DNA of 59,892 bases from Caldilineaceae bacterium (GCA_026989655.1 JALSIX010000088.1:1-59892); one strand, 5' to 3'. Positions 50,651 through 59,543 are shown, counted from the first letter of the stretch. The notes: generated by a model not told the origin, from the sequence alone. Made by a program: numbers and translations.

Positions 50651-51238
50651 GTGCCCTTGCCCAGCCGCGAGGAAGCTCTGGCCCTGTTGGAGGAGTGGGT
50701 GCAGTCCGAGAACCTGCGCCGCCACATGCTCTCGGTGGAGGCCGCGATGCGGAGCTACGCCCGCCACTTCGGCCAGGACGAGGAGCTGTGGGGCCTCACC
50801 GGCCTGCTCCACGACCTGGACTACGAGCGCTATCCCGAGATGGACGACCCGGAGAACGGCCATCCCCGGGCGGCCCTCCGTCTCTTCCGGGAGCGGGGCT
50901 ACCCAGAGCCCCTGATCCACGCGGTGGCCGCCCACGCGGTCTTCCTGGGCGTCCCCCGGGAGAACCTGCTGGACCGGGCTCTGCTGGCCTGTGACGAGAT
51001 CACCGGTCTGATCCTGGCCTGTGCCTACGTCCGCCCCGACCGGGACATCCGCCAGGTGAAGGTCCGTTCCGTGAAGAAGAAGTGGAAGGATCGCCGCTTC
51101 ACCGCGGCCATCGACCGGGAGGAGAACATGGCCTACATCCAGGAGCTGGGCGTGCCCTTCGACGAGCACGTGGCCCGGGTTCTGGAGGCCATGCAGGGCA
51201 TTGCCCAGGAGCTGGGACTGGCCGGCAGGTCCGACTGA
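50651..51238 (+). CDS. HD-domain phosphohydrolase
   Basis: 195 residues. The HD motif (His32 in RRHMLSVEAAM, then LLHDLDYERYP with His-Asp) and a later AHAVFL histidine and CDEITGLI aspartate match the metal-dependent HD superfamily. The best-matched relatives are small HD hydrolases of unknown substrate. GTG start with AGGAGGAG just upstream. It lies 125 bp after nagA and converges on the OmpR-type regulator with a 15-bp gap. Confidence 0.88.
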   Translation: MPLPSREEALALLEEWVQSENLRRHMLSVEAAMRSYARHFGQDEELWGLTGLLHDLDYERYPEMDDPENGHPRAALRLFRERGYPEPLIHAVAAHAVFLGVPRENLLDRALLACDEITGLILACAYVRPDRDIRQVKVRSVKKKWKDRRFTAAIDREENMAYIQELGVPFDEHVARVLEAMQGIAQELGLAGRSD

Positions 51239-51253
51239 GTTCCGGAGCTCGCC

Positions 51254-51955
51254 CTAGGGCTGGAACTTGTACCCCACCCCCCGCACGGTGACCAGGTGGC
51301 GGGGAGCGGTGGGGTCTTCCTCCAGCTTCTGGCGCAGGTGGCGGATGTGCACGTCCACCGTTCGCTCGCTGTTGATGTCGCTGTCGTATCCCCACACCGC
51401 CTCCACCAGCTCGCTCCGACGGAAGGGGCGTTCCGGGTGGCTGGCCATGTAGCGGAGCAGGCGAAACTCCGTGGGCGTCAGGTCCACGGGCTGCCCTCCC
51501 CGACGCACCTGGAACCGGCCCACGTCGATCTCCAGATCGCCGAAGAGGAGCCGCTCCTGGGGGGTGCCGGCCAGGGCCAGCTCGCCGTAGGCCCGCCGCA
51601 ACAGGGCCCGGACCCGGGAGACCAGCTCCCGGAGGCTGTAGGGCTTCACCACGTAATCGTCCGCGCCCAGCTCCAGACCCAGCACCTTGTCCACCTCCTC
51701 GTCCCGGGCCGTGAGCATGAGGATGGGCTGGCGCTTTCCCTCCTGGCGCAGTGTCCGGCAGATCTCGAAGCCCGAGATGTCGGGCAGGCGGATGTCCAGG
51801 ATGATCAGGTCCGGGTTGGTGCTCCGGGCCAGTTCCAGGGCTTGCTGGCCATTGGCGGCCCAGTCCACCTGGTAGCCCTCCTGGCGCAGGGCATATTCCA
51901 GGCCCCGGGCCACGGCCCGTTCGTCCTCCACCAGCAGGATGCGTCGGTGCTCCAT
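51254..51955 (-). CDS. OmpR/PhoB-family response regulator (orphan)
   Basis: 233 residues. The receiver domain has Glu10/Asp11 and phospho-acceptor Asp54 (LIILDIRLP). The winged-helix output domain (about 135-233) includes LTPTEFRLLRYMASHPERPF and VDVHIRHLRQKLEEDP, typical of the family. No kinase gene adjoins it. Start at MEHRRILLV. The open frame upstream encodes nothing family-like. Confidence 0.95.
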   Translation of the reverse strand: MEHRRILLVEDERAVARGLEYALRQEGYQVDWAANGQQALELARSTNPDLIILDIRLPDISGFEICRTLRQEGKRQPILMLTARDEEVDKVLGLELGADDYVVKPYSLRELVSRVRALLRRAYGELALAGTPQERLLFGDLEIDVGRFQVRRGGQPVDLTPTEFRLLRYMASHPERPFRRSELVEAVWGYDSDINSERTVDVHIRHLRQKLEEDPTAPRHLVTVRGVGYKFQP

Positions 51956-51997
51956 GGCGTGGTCCTCTGTGGTGTTTCCGGGATCGTGCCCCACTCC

Positions 51998-52003
51998 ATT
52001 ATA
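51998..52003 (-). promoter_or_regulatory. -10 element of the OmpR-type regulator gene
   Basis: A perfect TATAAT on the minus strand, about 43 nt before the start codon. No good -35 partner at 16-18 bp. Confidence 0.5.
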
Positions 52004-52205
52004 GCAGAGGGCCTGCCGATTCCAGAGCCGGGGGATGGGGCCAGCCCAGGGTGTCTGTCAAGCCGCCCACACCGGCGCCCCCCGAGCTGCCTCAGGACGC
52101 ACGGAACGCCCTCGGCCCAGGATGCCCGGTCTCGGCGTTCGGAGCCGTGACGCGGTGCACAGCCGCGGCGTCGCCCCTCCCCCAGGGGATCGCCCACTGC
52201 GGGGG

Positions 52206-53579
52206 CTAGGTGGAGCCGGAGTGGGCCAAGGCCTGGCGCATGCGGGCCACGTGTTCCCGCAGCGCGGTCTCGGGATCCAGGCCCCGTCGTCGGGCCAGGG
52301 CCACCAGGCGCCAGAGCAGGCGCCCCAGCTCCTCCTGGCTGCTTCCTTCGGGAAGCCACGCCTCCAGCCCGGGATCCGGGTGGATGTCCCCTGGAGACAG
52401 GAGGCCGGCCTTCTCCGCCTTGGCCTGGAGCTTTCGGGCCTTCTCCAGCGCGGGCAGGGCCGCGGGGATCCCGTCCAGGGGGCTGTGCTTCTGGCCCTTC
52501 TCGGCCCTCTCCTGGGCCTTGATGGCGTCCCAGTTCGCGTAGAGCTCGTCCAGGGTGCGGATCTCCGCGTCCCCGAAGACGTGGGGGTGGCGCCGGATCA
52601 GCTTGTGCACCGCATTGCGGAGGATGTGGTGCATCTGGAAACGGCCTTCGTCGGTGGCGATCTGGGCCAGCATGACGATGATCAGCAGGAGGTCGCCCAG
52701 CTCCTCGACCGTGTGGGCGTCGTCCTCCTCGTCGATGGCCTCCAGAACCTCGCAGGCCTCGTCCAGAACCGCGCCCCGCAGGGAGCGGAGCGTCTGTTCC
52801 CGGTCCCAGGGGCAGCCCTCCGGCGCGCGCAGATGGGCCACGATCTCCTGGAGATGGGAGAAGCTGCTGCCGAAGTCCAGGGGAGGCACGTAGAGGCTGG
52901 TCATGTGGTCGAAGTCGTCCCGCCGGTCCAGGGCATGGAGGGGGAAGAGGGCCGTCCGGCCTCCGGCGGTCCCGGCCCCCTGGACCAGGGTGACCGGATG
53001 GTCCGGGGGATAGGCGTTGAGCAGGGTGAGCTTCACATCCGAGGCCAGCCACCGGGCGTGGAGCTGGCCCACCAGGGTGGGGAGCCCCACGTCCAGTTGG
53101 GGATGGTGCTGTCGGGCCAGGAGCATGGCGTCCACCACCTGGCCGCCGTCCATGGGGTCGACCTGGACCGCGGCGAAGGCGGGCTCCAGGAAGCTGGCCG
53201 CGTGGAGGACCTGGGCGGCCAGGCCCTGCTCCTGGGCCTGGTGGAGGAGCCGGGGGGTGGTGGCCTCGCCTACCCAGGGGTCGCCGGGAACCGCGTAGAC
53301 CACGGCCTCCTGGGCTGCGGCGGCCACCACCCGTTCCACGATGGCCCCATAGACCTGGGCGAACTCCTGGTGGGCTTCGTAGAGGTCGTCGCAGCTCTGG
53401 AGCCGAAGGGGCTCGGACTGCAGCAGCTCTGCCACCGGGTGGCGGCCGGTGCGCAGGATCACCCGACGTCCACTGTGGAGCGCCTGCCATACGGCCAGCG
53501 GTACCTGGCCGGGGTCGCCGGGCCCTAGGCCCACGATGAGGATGTCCGCAGCGGGCACGGAGATGGGCGGTAGGGTCAT
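52206..53579 (-). CDS. mazG: MazG-family nucleoside triphosphate pyrophosphohydrolase with N-terminal methylase-like domain (YabN type)
   Basis: 457 residues. The N-terminal 200 residues have the tetrapyrrole (corrin/porphyrin) methylase fold start DILIVGLGPGDPGQVPLAVW and YAVPGDPWVGE. A MazG domain follows (CPWDREQTLRSLRGAVLDEA with EVLEAIDEED and EELGDLLLIIVM metal-site motifs), then an imperfect second MazG-like half. Such fusions, like Bacillus YabN, hydrolyse non-canonical NTPs. The second of two adjacent ATGs is chosen because GGAGG then sits at normal spacing. It follows the GH130 gene by 67 bp. Confidence 0.93.
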   Translation of the reverse strand: MTLPPISVPAADILIVGLGPGDPGQVPLAVWQALHSGRRVILRTGRHPVAELLQSEPLRLQSCDDLYEAHQEFAQVYGAIVERVVAAAAQEAVVYAVPGDPWVGEATTPRLLHQAQEQGLAAQVLHAASFLEPAFAAVQVDPMDGGQVVDAMLLARQHHPQLDVGLPTLVGQLHARWLASDVKLTLLNAYPPDHPVTLVQGAGTAGGRTALFPLHALDRRDDFDHMTSLYVPPLDFGSSFSHLQEIVAHLRAPEGCPWDREQTLRSLRGAVLDEACEVLEAIDEEDDAHTVEELGDLLLIIVMLAQIATDEGRFQMHHILRNAVHKLIRRHPHVFGDAEIRTLDELYANWDAIKAQERAEKGQKHSPLDGIPAALPALEKARKLQAKAEKAGLLSPGDIHPDPGLEAWLPEGSSQEELGRLLWRLVALARRRGLDPETALREHVARMRQALAHSGST

Positions 53580-53646
53580 CATGGCCTCCGTCGATGGCGG
53601 GCAAGGGCTCTGCGAAGACCGTGGCACGGGATCGGGAGGCCGGAAG

Positions 53647-54570
53647 TCACCCGTATCGGGCGAAGTCCAGCAGCTCGGCAAAGGAGCCGGTGGCCAGGCC
53701 GATGACGTGGTCGCCCCCGCCGTAGTAGACGTAGATCCGATCCCCCACCCGGATGTTGGCACAGGAGAAGACCACATTGGCCACGTCCCCCCGCACCTCC
53801 CACAGCTCCTCGGGCCAGAGGATGGCCTCTCGAGGGCGGTGGATGACCCGGGCGGGGTCCTCCAGATCCAGCAGGGCCACGCCGATGCGGTAGATGCGCT
53901 CCTCGTTGTAGCCGTGGTAGAAGAGCAGCCAGCCGTGTTCCGTCTCGATGGGCACGCCGTTGGCCCCAACGGCCACGCTGTCCCAGAGGTTGCCTGGGCG
54001 AGGCCCCAACACGGGGGCCATGTGGGCCTCCTTCCAGTGGACCAGGTCGTCGCTGTACGCGATCCAGATCCGCGGACGTCGGCGGTGCAGGAGCGCGTAG
54101 CGTCCCTGGATCCGGCGGGGGAAGAGGACATGGTCCTTGTTGTCCTCGTTGCGGACCAGGGGACCTATCCGCTCCCAGGTGATCAGGTTGGTGCTCCGGG
54201 CGATCATGGGGGTGATGGTGGCGCCGTGGAACCGGTGGAGGCCCCGGCCTGGCCCCAGGTAGCCGTAGGCGGTGTAGCACATGTAGAAGGCCCCCTCCAG
54301 GCAGGTGACCCGGGGATCCTCCACTCCCCGGCGCTCCAGGGGATCTCCGTTGGGCTCCAACACGGGATGGCGGAGCCGGTTCCAGCGGACGCCGTCCGCG
54401 CTCACCGCGTAGCCGATGCGGCTGACCCAGTCCTGGCCCTGGGCCCGGTAGTGCATGTGGAACAGGCCGTTGTGGTGGATCACCGCTGGGTTGAAGACGT
54501 TGACGCTCTCCCAGGGCGAGGACGGATCCGGCAGCAGGATGGGGTTGGCGGGATGCCGTTGCAGCCTCAT
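53647..54570 (-). CDS. GH130-family beta-mannoside phosphorylase-like enzyme
   Basis: 307 residues with the five-bladed propeller pattern of GH130. [20 protein letters not shown], the catalytic-Asp motif RGVEDPRV (Asp85), [15 protein letters not shown] and [12 protein letters not shown] are family features. GH130 enzymes phosphorolyse beta-mannosyl bonds (mannosylglucose, mannobiose, mannosyl-GlcNAc); a few are hydrolases. The substrate is not determined. It lies just downstream of a sugar ABC importer and probably processes its substrate. Weak ribosome site. Confidence 0.9.
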   Translation of the reverse strand: MRLQRHPANPILLPDPSSPWESVNVFNPAVIHHNGLFHMHYRAQGQDWVSRIGYAVSADGVRWNRLRHPVLEPNGDPLERRGVEDPRVTCLEGAFYMCYTAYGYLGPGRGLHRFHGATITPMIARSTNLITWERIGPLVRNEDNKDHVLFPRRIQGRYALLHRRRPRIWIAYSDDLVHWKEAHMAPVLGPRPGNLWDSVAVGANGVPIETEHGWLLFYHGYNEERIYRIGVALLDLEDPARVIHRPREAILWPEELWEVRGDVANVVFSCANIRVGDRIYVYYGGGDHVIGLATGSFAELLDFARYG

Positions 54571-54930
54571 GGTGTTCTCGACGGTTCGTCTTGCTCGTTG
54601 ATCTCTTCCCGGAGATGGCTCGACCCCACGGGGGCGGAGCTGAACACCTCCGGCCACTCGCCATGGCCCGGGAAGCCCCCCGTGGGCCTCGCCGGCCCTG
54701 GCCCCGAAGCTCGGGACCAGCTCGAGCCGGTGCGCGCCGGGGTCCTGCCCACAGTGCGCCCTGGCTGTTGCCGGGATCGGGGCTGGGCAACTGTTCCATT
54801 GTATGGGACCCAGAACGTGGATGCAACTCCGTGAAGGACCGGATTCCGAGAGGCCCACCGTGCCGTTGCCGGCTCCTGACCCTGGCTCGGCACCGGCCTC
54901 CTGGCGCCGAGACGCGGGGAGGCCAGGGGG
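54571..54930. other. 360-bp intergenic region between the sugar importer and the GH130 gene
   Basis: No gene is seen. It holds a candidate promoter for the GH130 gene (54798-54826) and, near the importer end, a weak hairpin (GGCCTCC 54895-54901 with GGAGGCC 54918-54924) that could act as a terminator. Confidence 0.5.
54798..54826 (-). promoter_or_regulatory. Promoter of the GH130-mazG pair
   Basis: On the minus strand TTGCAT (54821-54826), 17-bp spacer, TACAAT (54798-54803). Good -10, weak -35. Leader about 220 nt. Confidence 0.45.
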
Positions 54931-55791
54931 TCAGCCCTTCAGGCCGGTGGTGACAATGCCCTCCTCGAAATAGCGTCGAAAGAGCATGAAGAGGAGCAGG
55001 ATGGGCAGCGTCAGGATGGTGGCCGCGGCCATCTGCGCGCCGGGGTAGTCCCCGTACTCGCCTTTGGTGAAGACGGCCAGCAGCACGGGCAGGGTCATCA
55101 GATCGTAGTCCCGGACCACGATCAGGTTCCACAGGAACTCGTCCCAGCGGGCCATGAAGTTGAAGATGGCCACGAAGGCGGTCACCGAGGCAGAGAGGGG
55201 GATCATGATGCGCCAGATGATGGTGAACTCCCCGGCGCCATCCATGCGGGCTGCGTCGATCAGGTCCTGGGGGATGGTCTTGAAGAACTGGGTGAAGAGG
55301 AACACGCCGGTGGCATCGGTGAGGAAGCGGACGATCATGCCGGCGTAGGTGTTGATCAGGTTGAGCCGGAGCACCAGCAGGAAGGTGGGGATCAGGAAGA
55401 GGATCCCCGGGAAGATCATCTGGTACAGGATGGCGTTGAAGAGCGCGTCCCGGGCCCGGAACTCCAGCCGCCCCAGCGCGTAGCCGGTGATCGCCCCGAT
55501 GAAGACGATGGCCGCGGTCTGCACCGAGGCCACGAAGAGGGTGTTGAAGAAGGCCCGCAGGAAGGGCCGCTGCAGGGCCACCCCGCCCTGCAGGACGAGC
55601 CGGTAGTGTTCGAGGGTCAGTCGGGTGGGCCAGAAGCGGGTGTAGATCTCCTCGGTCGGCTTGATGGAGGCCAGAAACATCCAGACGAAGGGGAAGAGCC
55701 AGAAGAGGGCCCCGGCCGTGAGGACGGCGTAGATGGCCACCGAGGTCAGATGCCGCCGGTTCTTGCGGCTGCGGACCAGGCTCCCGATCAT
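54931..55791 (-). CDS. Carbohydrate ABC transporter permease (MalG/UgpE family)
   Basis: A 286-residue, six-helix permease. The EAA loop (AARMDGAGEFTIIWRIMIPL) contacts the ATPase, and the C-terminus ends ...YFEEGIVTTGLKG, a hallmark of MalG-like permeases. The start overlaps the upstream permease stop (ATGA). No ATPase gene is in the locus, so a shared MsiK-type ATPase encoded elsewhere is likely (inference). Confidence 0.94.
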   Translation of the reverse strand: MIGSLVRSRKNRRHLTSVAIYAVLTAGALFWLFPFVWMFLASIKPTEEIYTRFWPTRLTLEHYRLVLQGGVALQRPFLRAFFNTLFVASVQTAAIVFIGAITGYALGRLEFRARDALFNAILYQMIFPGILFLIPTFLLVLRLNLINTYAGMIVRFLTDATGVFLFTQFFKTIPQDLIDAARMDGAGEFTIIWRIMIPLSASVTAFVAIFNFMARWDEFLWNLIVVRDYDLMTLPVLLAVFTKGEYGDYPGAQMAAATILTLPILLLFMLFRRYFEEGIVTTGLKG

Positions 55792-56705
55792 AGGGCCACC
55801 TCCCGTTCGATCAGACGGCGCACCACCCCGGTGGAGGCGAAGCTCAGGGCCGCCATGGAGATGGCCATGGCCGAGCCCAGCCCAGCCTCCAGGTTCTCGA
55901 AGGTCTTCTGGTAGATGAGCAGCATGAAGGTCTGGGTGCTGCCCAGGGGGCCGCCACCGGTGATCAGATAGGGCTCGGTGAAGATGCCGTAGGAGAGGAT
56001 GGTGGCGAAGACGAAGACCACGGTGAAGGAGGGGTTCAGCAGGGGGATGGTGATGTGGAGGAAGCGCTGCCAGGCGTTGGCCCCGTCCACCGCGGCGGCG
56101 TCGTAGAGCTCCCTGGGGATGGCGTTGAGCCCGGCCAGGAAGATCAGGCCGTAGTAGCCCACGAACTTCCAGACCACCACCATGGCGATGGAGATCATGG
56201 CCAGCCTGGGATCCGTGAACCAGGGAACCCGCACGTGGAACAGCTTCCAGATCCAGGTGTTGATCAGCCCATTGCCCGAGAGGAGCAGCATGAAGACCAC
56301 CGAGTAGGCCACGCCGGCCATGGTGTAGGAGGCCAGGTACGCAGCGATGTAGAAGCCCCGGAAATGGCTCACCCGCTGGAGCATCAGGGCCAGGAGCAGG
56401 GAGGCCACCGTCACCGCGGGCAGGAAGACGATCCAGAACTTGGCGGTGACCCAGAGGGCGTTCCAGAACTGGGAGTTCGTCACCACCTGCTGGAAGTTGC
56501 CCAGCCCCACCCACTCCTTCCGGGGCGAGACGATGTTCCACTCCTGGAAGGCGATAATGAGCCCCCAGACAAAGGGGTAGACCCAGAAGACCAGGTTGTA
56601 GATCACGTAGGGGGCGACCAGGAGATAGGCGATCCAGTGGATGCGGCGTGGCCGCTTGGCCGGCCCGGCGGACACCCGCTCCTGGGCCGAGATGGAGGTT
56701 GCCAT
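55788..56705 (-). CDS. Carbohydrate ABC transporter permease (MalF/UgpA family)
   Basis: 305 residues. Six transmembrane helices beginning WIAYLLVAPYVIYNLVFWVY, with the EAA loop DAAAVDGANAWQRFLHITIP. Pairs with the MalG-type permease immediately downstream. It starts 76 bp after the binding-protein gene, that gap containing a hairpin. Confidence 0.94.
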   Translation of the reverse strand: MATSISAQERVSAGPAKRPRRIHWIAYLLVAPYVIYNLVFWVYPFVWGLIIAFQEWNIVSPRKEWVGLGNFQQVVTNSQFWNALWVTAKFWIVFLPAVTVASLLLALMLQRVSHFRGFYIAAYLASYTMAGVAYSVVFMLLLSGNGLINTWIWKLFHVRVPWFTDPRLAMISIAMVVVWKFVGYYGLIFLAGLNAIPRELYDAAAVDGANAWQRFLHITIPLLNPSFTVVFVFATILSYGIFTEPYLITGGGPLGSTQTFMLLIYQKTFENLEAGLGSAMAISMAALSFASTGVVRRLIEREVAL

Positions 56706-56732
56706 GCGTCACCTCCAGGGGAACTGGGACAG

Positions 56733-56774
56733 AGGGGGCCGTCCGGGATCTCTCCTCGGCCCGAACGGCCCCCT
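56733..56774 (-). other. Hairpin between the sugar-binding protein and permease genes
   Basis: AGGGGGCCGT (56733-56742) pairs perfectly with ACGGCCCCCT (56765-56774). The 22-nt loop can form a further 4-bp stem. Same position and probable job as the hairpin after livK. Confidence 0.55.
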
Positions 56775-56781
56775 GTGGAGG

Positions 56782-58107
56782 CTACTTGCTCAGGGCCAGG
56801 TAGTCCTCAATGGCCTTCACCGCGTCCGCCATGGCCTGTTCCGGCGTCTTGGTGCCGAACCAGATGGGCTCGATCATCTCCCGGCCCATGAGCCGCTGCA
56901 CCTCGATGGTGGCCGGGGTCAGGGCCGGCGGTACCGAGTAGGGCACGCCCTCCGCGTAGGCCTTCACCTTGGGGTTGGCGTCGAAGTACTCCGCGAAGAG
57001 GGAGTTCGTGGTCAGGTCCTCCCGCACCGGCGGCAGGTTGGTGGCCTCCAGCCAGGAGACATCGTGTTGCACGTCGGAGAAGTACCACTTCATGAACTCC
57101 CAGGCCGCCTCCTTGTTCCGGGACTGGGCGAAGAGCACCATGCCCTTGGTGTCCGCGAAGGTGTAGACCGGCTGGCCCTTGGGGTAGGCGTCCGGCACCG
57201 GCGGCGTGGTCACCACGTACTCGAAGTCCGGGAACTTCTCCGCGGTGGGGATGATGGACCAGGGGCCCCGCACCGAGCCGGCCACCAGCCCGTTCTCCAG
57301 GGGGTTGGCGAGGGACTCGGTGGGCGCGCACTCGTTGCGGAACATGTCGTTCATGAAGTTGAGAACGGCCATGCCGTACTCGTTGTCGAAGAGCACCTCC
57401 CCCTTCTCCACATCCAGGTAGGGCGCACCCTGGGAGGCCGCGTAGTAGAGGGTCAGGAAGCCGAACCAGCGGTCCCACCAGTTCTTGGGGCTGGGGAACA
57501 TGATGGCGTACCGCTCCCCGGGGATCTTGATGGCCTCGCACAGGGCCTTCACGTCCCCGTAGGTGAGGGGCGGCTCATCCATCCCCGCCTCGTTCAGCAG
57601 GGCTGTGCCCCACCAGTAGCGCATGGGGTTGTTGTACAGGGGCAGCACGTAGTAGTGGCCCTGGTAGCCCCACCCTTTCTCCAGGATGCTGCGCATCTTC
57701 CGGGTCTCGGCCAGCTCCCAGAAGTCCGGGAACTGCTCGTCCAGGGGGACGATGGCGCCGGAGGAGACCAGCTGGGCCGCGAAGCCGGAGAAGATGTTGG
57801 TGCTGATGTCCGGGGCGGTGCCGGTGGCGATGGCGGTGAGGAGCACCTCCTCCGAGCTGGCGCCGGCGGGGATCACCTGCCAGTCGATCTGGATCGCCGG
57901 GTGGGTGGCGTTCCACTCGTCCACCACCTCCTTCCAGAAGGCCTCCTGCAGGGGGTTGGGCGCGGTCCAGAAGGTGAGGGTGACGGCCTCCTCGGCCGAG
58001 GCTTCCTCCGGGCCTGTCTGGGCCGCAGGGGGAGCGGGCACAGCACAGGCGGCCACCAGGAGGCTCAGGACGGCGAACAGGGCCAGGAACACAGACAGAC
58101 GTCGCAT
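56782..58107 (-). CDS. Sugar ABC transporter substrate-binding lipoprotein (family 1)
   Basis: 441 residues. A lipoprotein signal with lipobox VAAC (Cys21), then a Pro/Ala/Glu linker and the extracellular solute-binding family 1 fold (VTLTFWTAPNPLQEAFWKEV; GTAPDISTNIFSGFA; PLYNNPMRYWW; AAWEFMKWYFSD). Delivers an oligosaccharide or related solute to the permeases downstream. The GH130 context suggests a mannose-containing sugar. AAGGAGGG precedes the ATG. Confidence 0.93.
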   Translation of the reverse strand: MRRLSVFLALFAVLSLLVAACAVPAPPAAQTGPEEASAEEAVTLTFWTAPNPLQEAFWKEVVDEWNATHPAIQIDWQVIPAGASSEEVLLTAIATGTAPDISTNIFSGFAAQLVSSGAIVPLDEQFPDFWELAETRKMRSILEKGWGYQGHYYVLPLYNNPMRYWWGTALLNEAGMDEPPLTYGDVKALCEAIKIPGERYAIMFPSPKNWWDRWFGFLTLYYAASQGAPYLDVEKGEVLFDNEYGMAVLNFMNDMFRNECAPTESLANPLENGLVAGSVRGPWSIIPTAEKFPDFEYVVTTPPVPDAYPKGQPVYTFADTKGMVLFAQSRNKEAAWEFMKWYFSDVQHDVSWLEATNLPPVREDLTTNSLFAEYFDANPKVKAYAEGVPYSVPPALTPATIEVQRLMGREMIEPIWFGTKTPEQAMADAVKAIEDYLALSK

Positions 58108-58155
58108 GTTTTGCCCTCCTTTTGTGTCCTGCGTCTGAGCGGCACCAGGGATCTC

Positions 58156-58178
58156 GACCTTCCGGATCCCGGAAGGTC
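58156..58178 (-). other. Hairpin between lacI-type gene and binding-protein gene
   Basis: GACCTTCCGG (58156-58165) pairs perfectly with CCGGAAGGTC (58169-58178), loop ATC. It lies in the 151-bp gap downstream of the regulator. It could be a weak terminator or attenuator; there is no U-tract. No separate promoter for the importer genes was recognised here. Confidence 0.45.
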
Positions 58179-58258
58179 CGCATCGATGTCCACAAGCCAC
58201 TGAACACGCTGAGGAAACAGATCGCTCGCGAGGGCCACACGATCGCTCTCGGCGCCTA

Positions 58259-59356
58259 TCACCTCCCTTCCTGAGCAGGTGGGACGGGATCTCCGTCACC
58301 CGTCTGGGACGGGCATCCACAGGACTGGCGGATGATCACGTGGGTGGCCACCCGGATGCAGACCTGCACATGTTCGTCTGCAGGGTGTTCGATCCGGTCC
58401 AACAGATGACGGGCGGCCTCGCGCCCCATGGCCTCGCCGTGGACCCGGACAGTGGTCAGCGGGGGAGCCTGGTGGGCGGCCCAACGCACGTCGTCGAAGC
58501 CCACCACAGCCATTGCCTCGGGCACCGGACGACCGAACTCCCGACAGGCGGCCATGGCGCCCAGGGCCACCGCGTCGTTGACGGCCACCACCGCCGTGAT
58601 CTCCGGGCGACGTTCCAGCACGTCCCGCATGGCGGTGTGCCCGGTCTGAAAGGTGGTGTCGGGCATGAAGCCCGTCTCCGGTTTCAGGCCCGCCTCCAGG
58701 CAAGCGCGGCGATATCCAGCGGCCCGTTCTCGGCTGCTCACCCACTCCTCCGGGCCCGACAGGAAGATCAGGGCCCGGTGTCCATGTTCGTGGATCAGGT
58801 GGCGGGTGAGCCGATAGACGCTTTCCTCGTTCTCGTGCAGCACACAGTCCAGATCGCTCTCCGGGAGGAGGTTGTCGAAGAGGACCAAGGGGACGCCATG
58901 GTGATATAGGCTTCGGATGAAGGCCGGGGGCAGGTTGGGACCCACCAGGATCAGGCCATCTACCCGCTGTTCCTCCAACATGGGCAGGACCCGGTGGGGC
59001 TGGAGGGCCTCCTCGTCCATGAAGGTGGTGATCAGGTGATAGCCCCGGCGTTGACACTCCCGATCGACGCCGACGAGAGGATGGGAGGCCGTGGTGAAGT
59101 GGGTGGGCGCGTCTCCGCGCAGGGCCACAAAGCCAAGGGTGCCTGTTCTCCGGGCCGTGCGGCGACGCACCGTTCCGTGGGGTCGGTATCCCAGCTCCTG
59201 GACCACCTCCAACACCCGCTGTCGGGTGGCTGCACTGATTCCTCCCTGGGCGTTCAGAACCCGGGAGACCGTGGATACCGAGACCCCGGCCCGCTCGGCG
59301 ATGTCCCGGAGCGTTCGTCTTCTGGAGCTCTCCCTGGGGGTGGATCTCTGTTCCAT
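58259..59356 (-). CDS. LacI-family transcriptional regulator
   Basis: 365 residues. N-terminal helix-turn-helix and hinge (TLRDIAERAGVSVSTVSRVL) are followed by a periplasmic-binding-like ligand domain (LGFVALRGD, GLILVGPNLP, ALIFLSGPEEWVSS, AVVGFDDVRW). It should bind a sugar and release its operator. The first gene upstream of the importer. The start at MEQRST is assumed; ATG 59368 would add 4 residues. Neither has a clear ribosome site, so the message may be short-leadered. The last 25 residues (CGCPSQTGDGDP) go beyond the usual end. Confidence 0.94.
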   Translation of the reverse strand: MEQRSTPRESSRRRTLRDIAERAGVSVSTVSRVLNAQGGISAATRQRVLEVVQELGYRPHGTVRRRTARRTGTLGFVALRGDAPTHFTTASHPLVGVDRECQRRGYHLITTFMDEEALQPHRVLPMLEEQRVDGLILVGPNLPPAFIRSLYHHGVPLVLFDNLLPESDLDCVLHENEESVYRLTRHLIHEHGHRALIFLSGPEEWVSSRERAAGYRRACLEAGLKPETGFMPDTTFQTGHTAMRDVLERRPEITAVVAVNDAVALGAMAACREFGRPVPEAMAVVGFDDVRWAAHQAPPLTTVRVHGEAMGREAARHLLDRIEHPADEHVQVCIRVATHVIIRQSCGCPSQTGDGDPVPPAQEGR

Positions 59357-59430
59357 GTGGTGGGCCATGGCGTGGTGGAGCGCACGGAGAGGCGCCGGCC
59401 CCCTCCGGCCGGAAGGGCTTTGCGATGTTG

Positions 59431-59465
59431 CGCAATTTTGCAATTATATTTTACGCAAAATTGCG
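59431..59465. promoter_or_regulatory. Operator-like inverted repeat at the LacI-family gene
   Basis: CGCAATTTTGC (59431-59441) is repeated in inverse as GCAAAATTGCG (59455-59465), a perfect 11-bp inverted repeat with a 13-bp spacer. One arm lies at the predicted transcription start and the other between -10 and -35. A TTGCGCAA palindrome (59428-59435) overlaps the left arm. The AT-rich sequence stands out from the GC-rich surroundings. Confidence 0.7.
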
Positions 59466-59476
59466 AGCCCTGTCAA
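59448..59476 (-). promoter_or_regulatory. Promoter of the LacI-family gene
   Basis: On the minus strand perfect TTGACA (59471-59476), 17-bp spacer, TAAAAT (59448-59453). Start near 59441. Confidence 0.8.
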
Positions 59477-59543
59477 TCCCCTGGGCCAGCCAGGGGGGAT
59501 GTCTCCGGCGGGTTTGCGTACGGGGCTGTGGGGTCGGTCACCG

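Noticed and set aside
58225-58232. Second LacI operator (CTCGCGAG palindrome) near the importer genes
   Set aside because: It is short, common in GC-rich DNA and unlike the AT-rich inverted repeat at 59431-59465.
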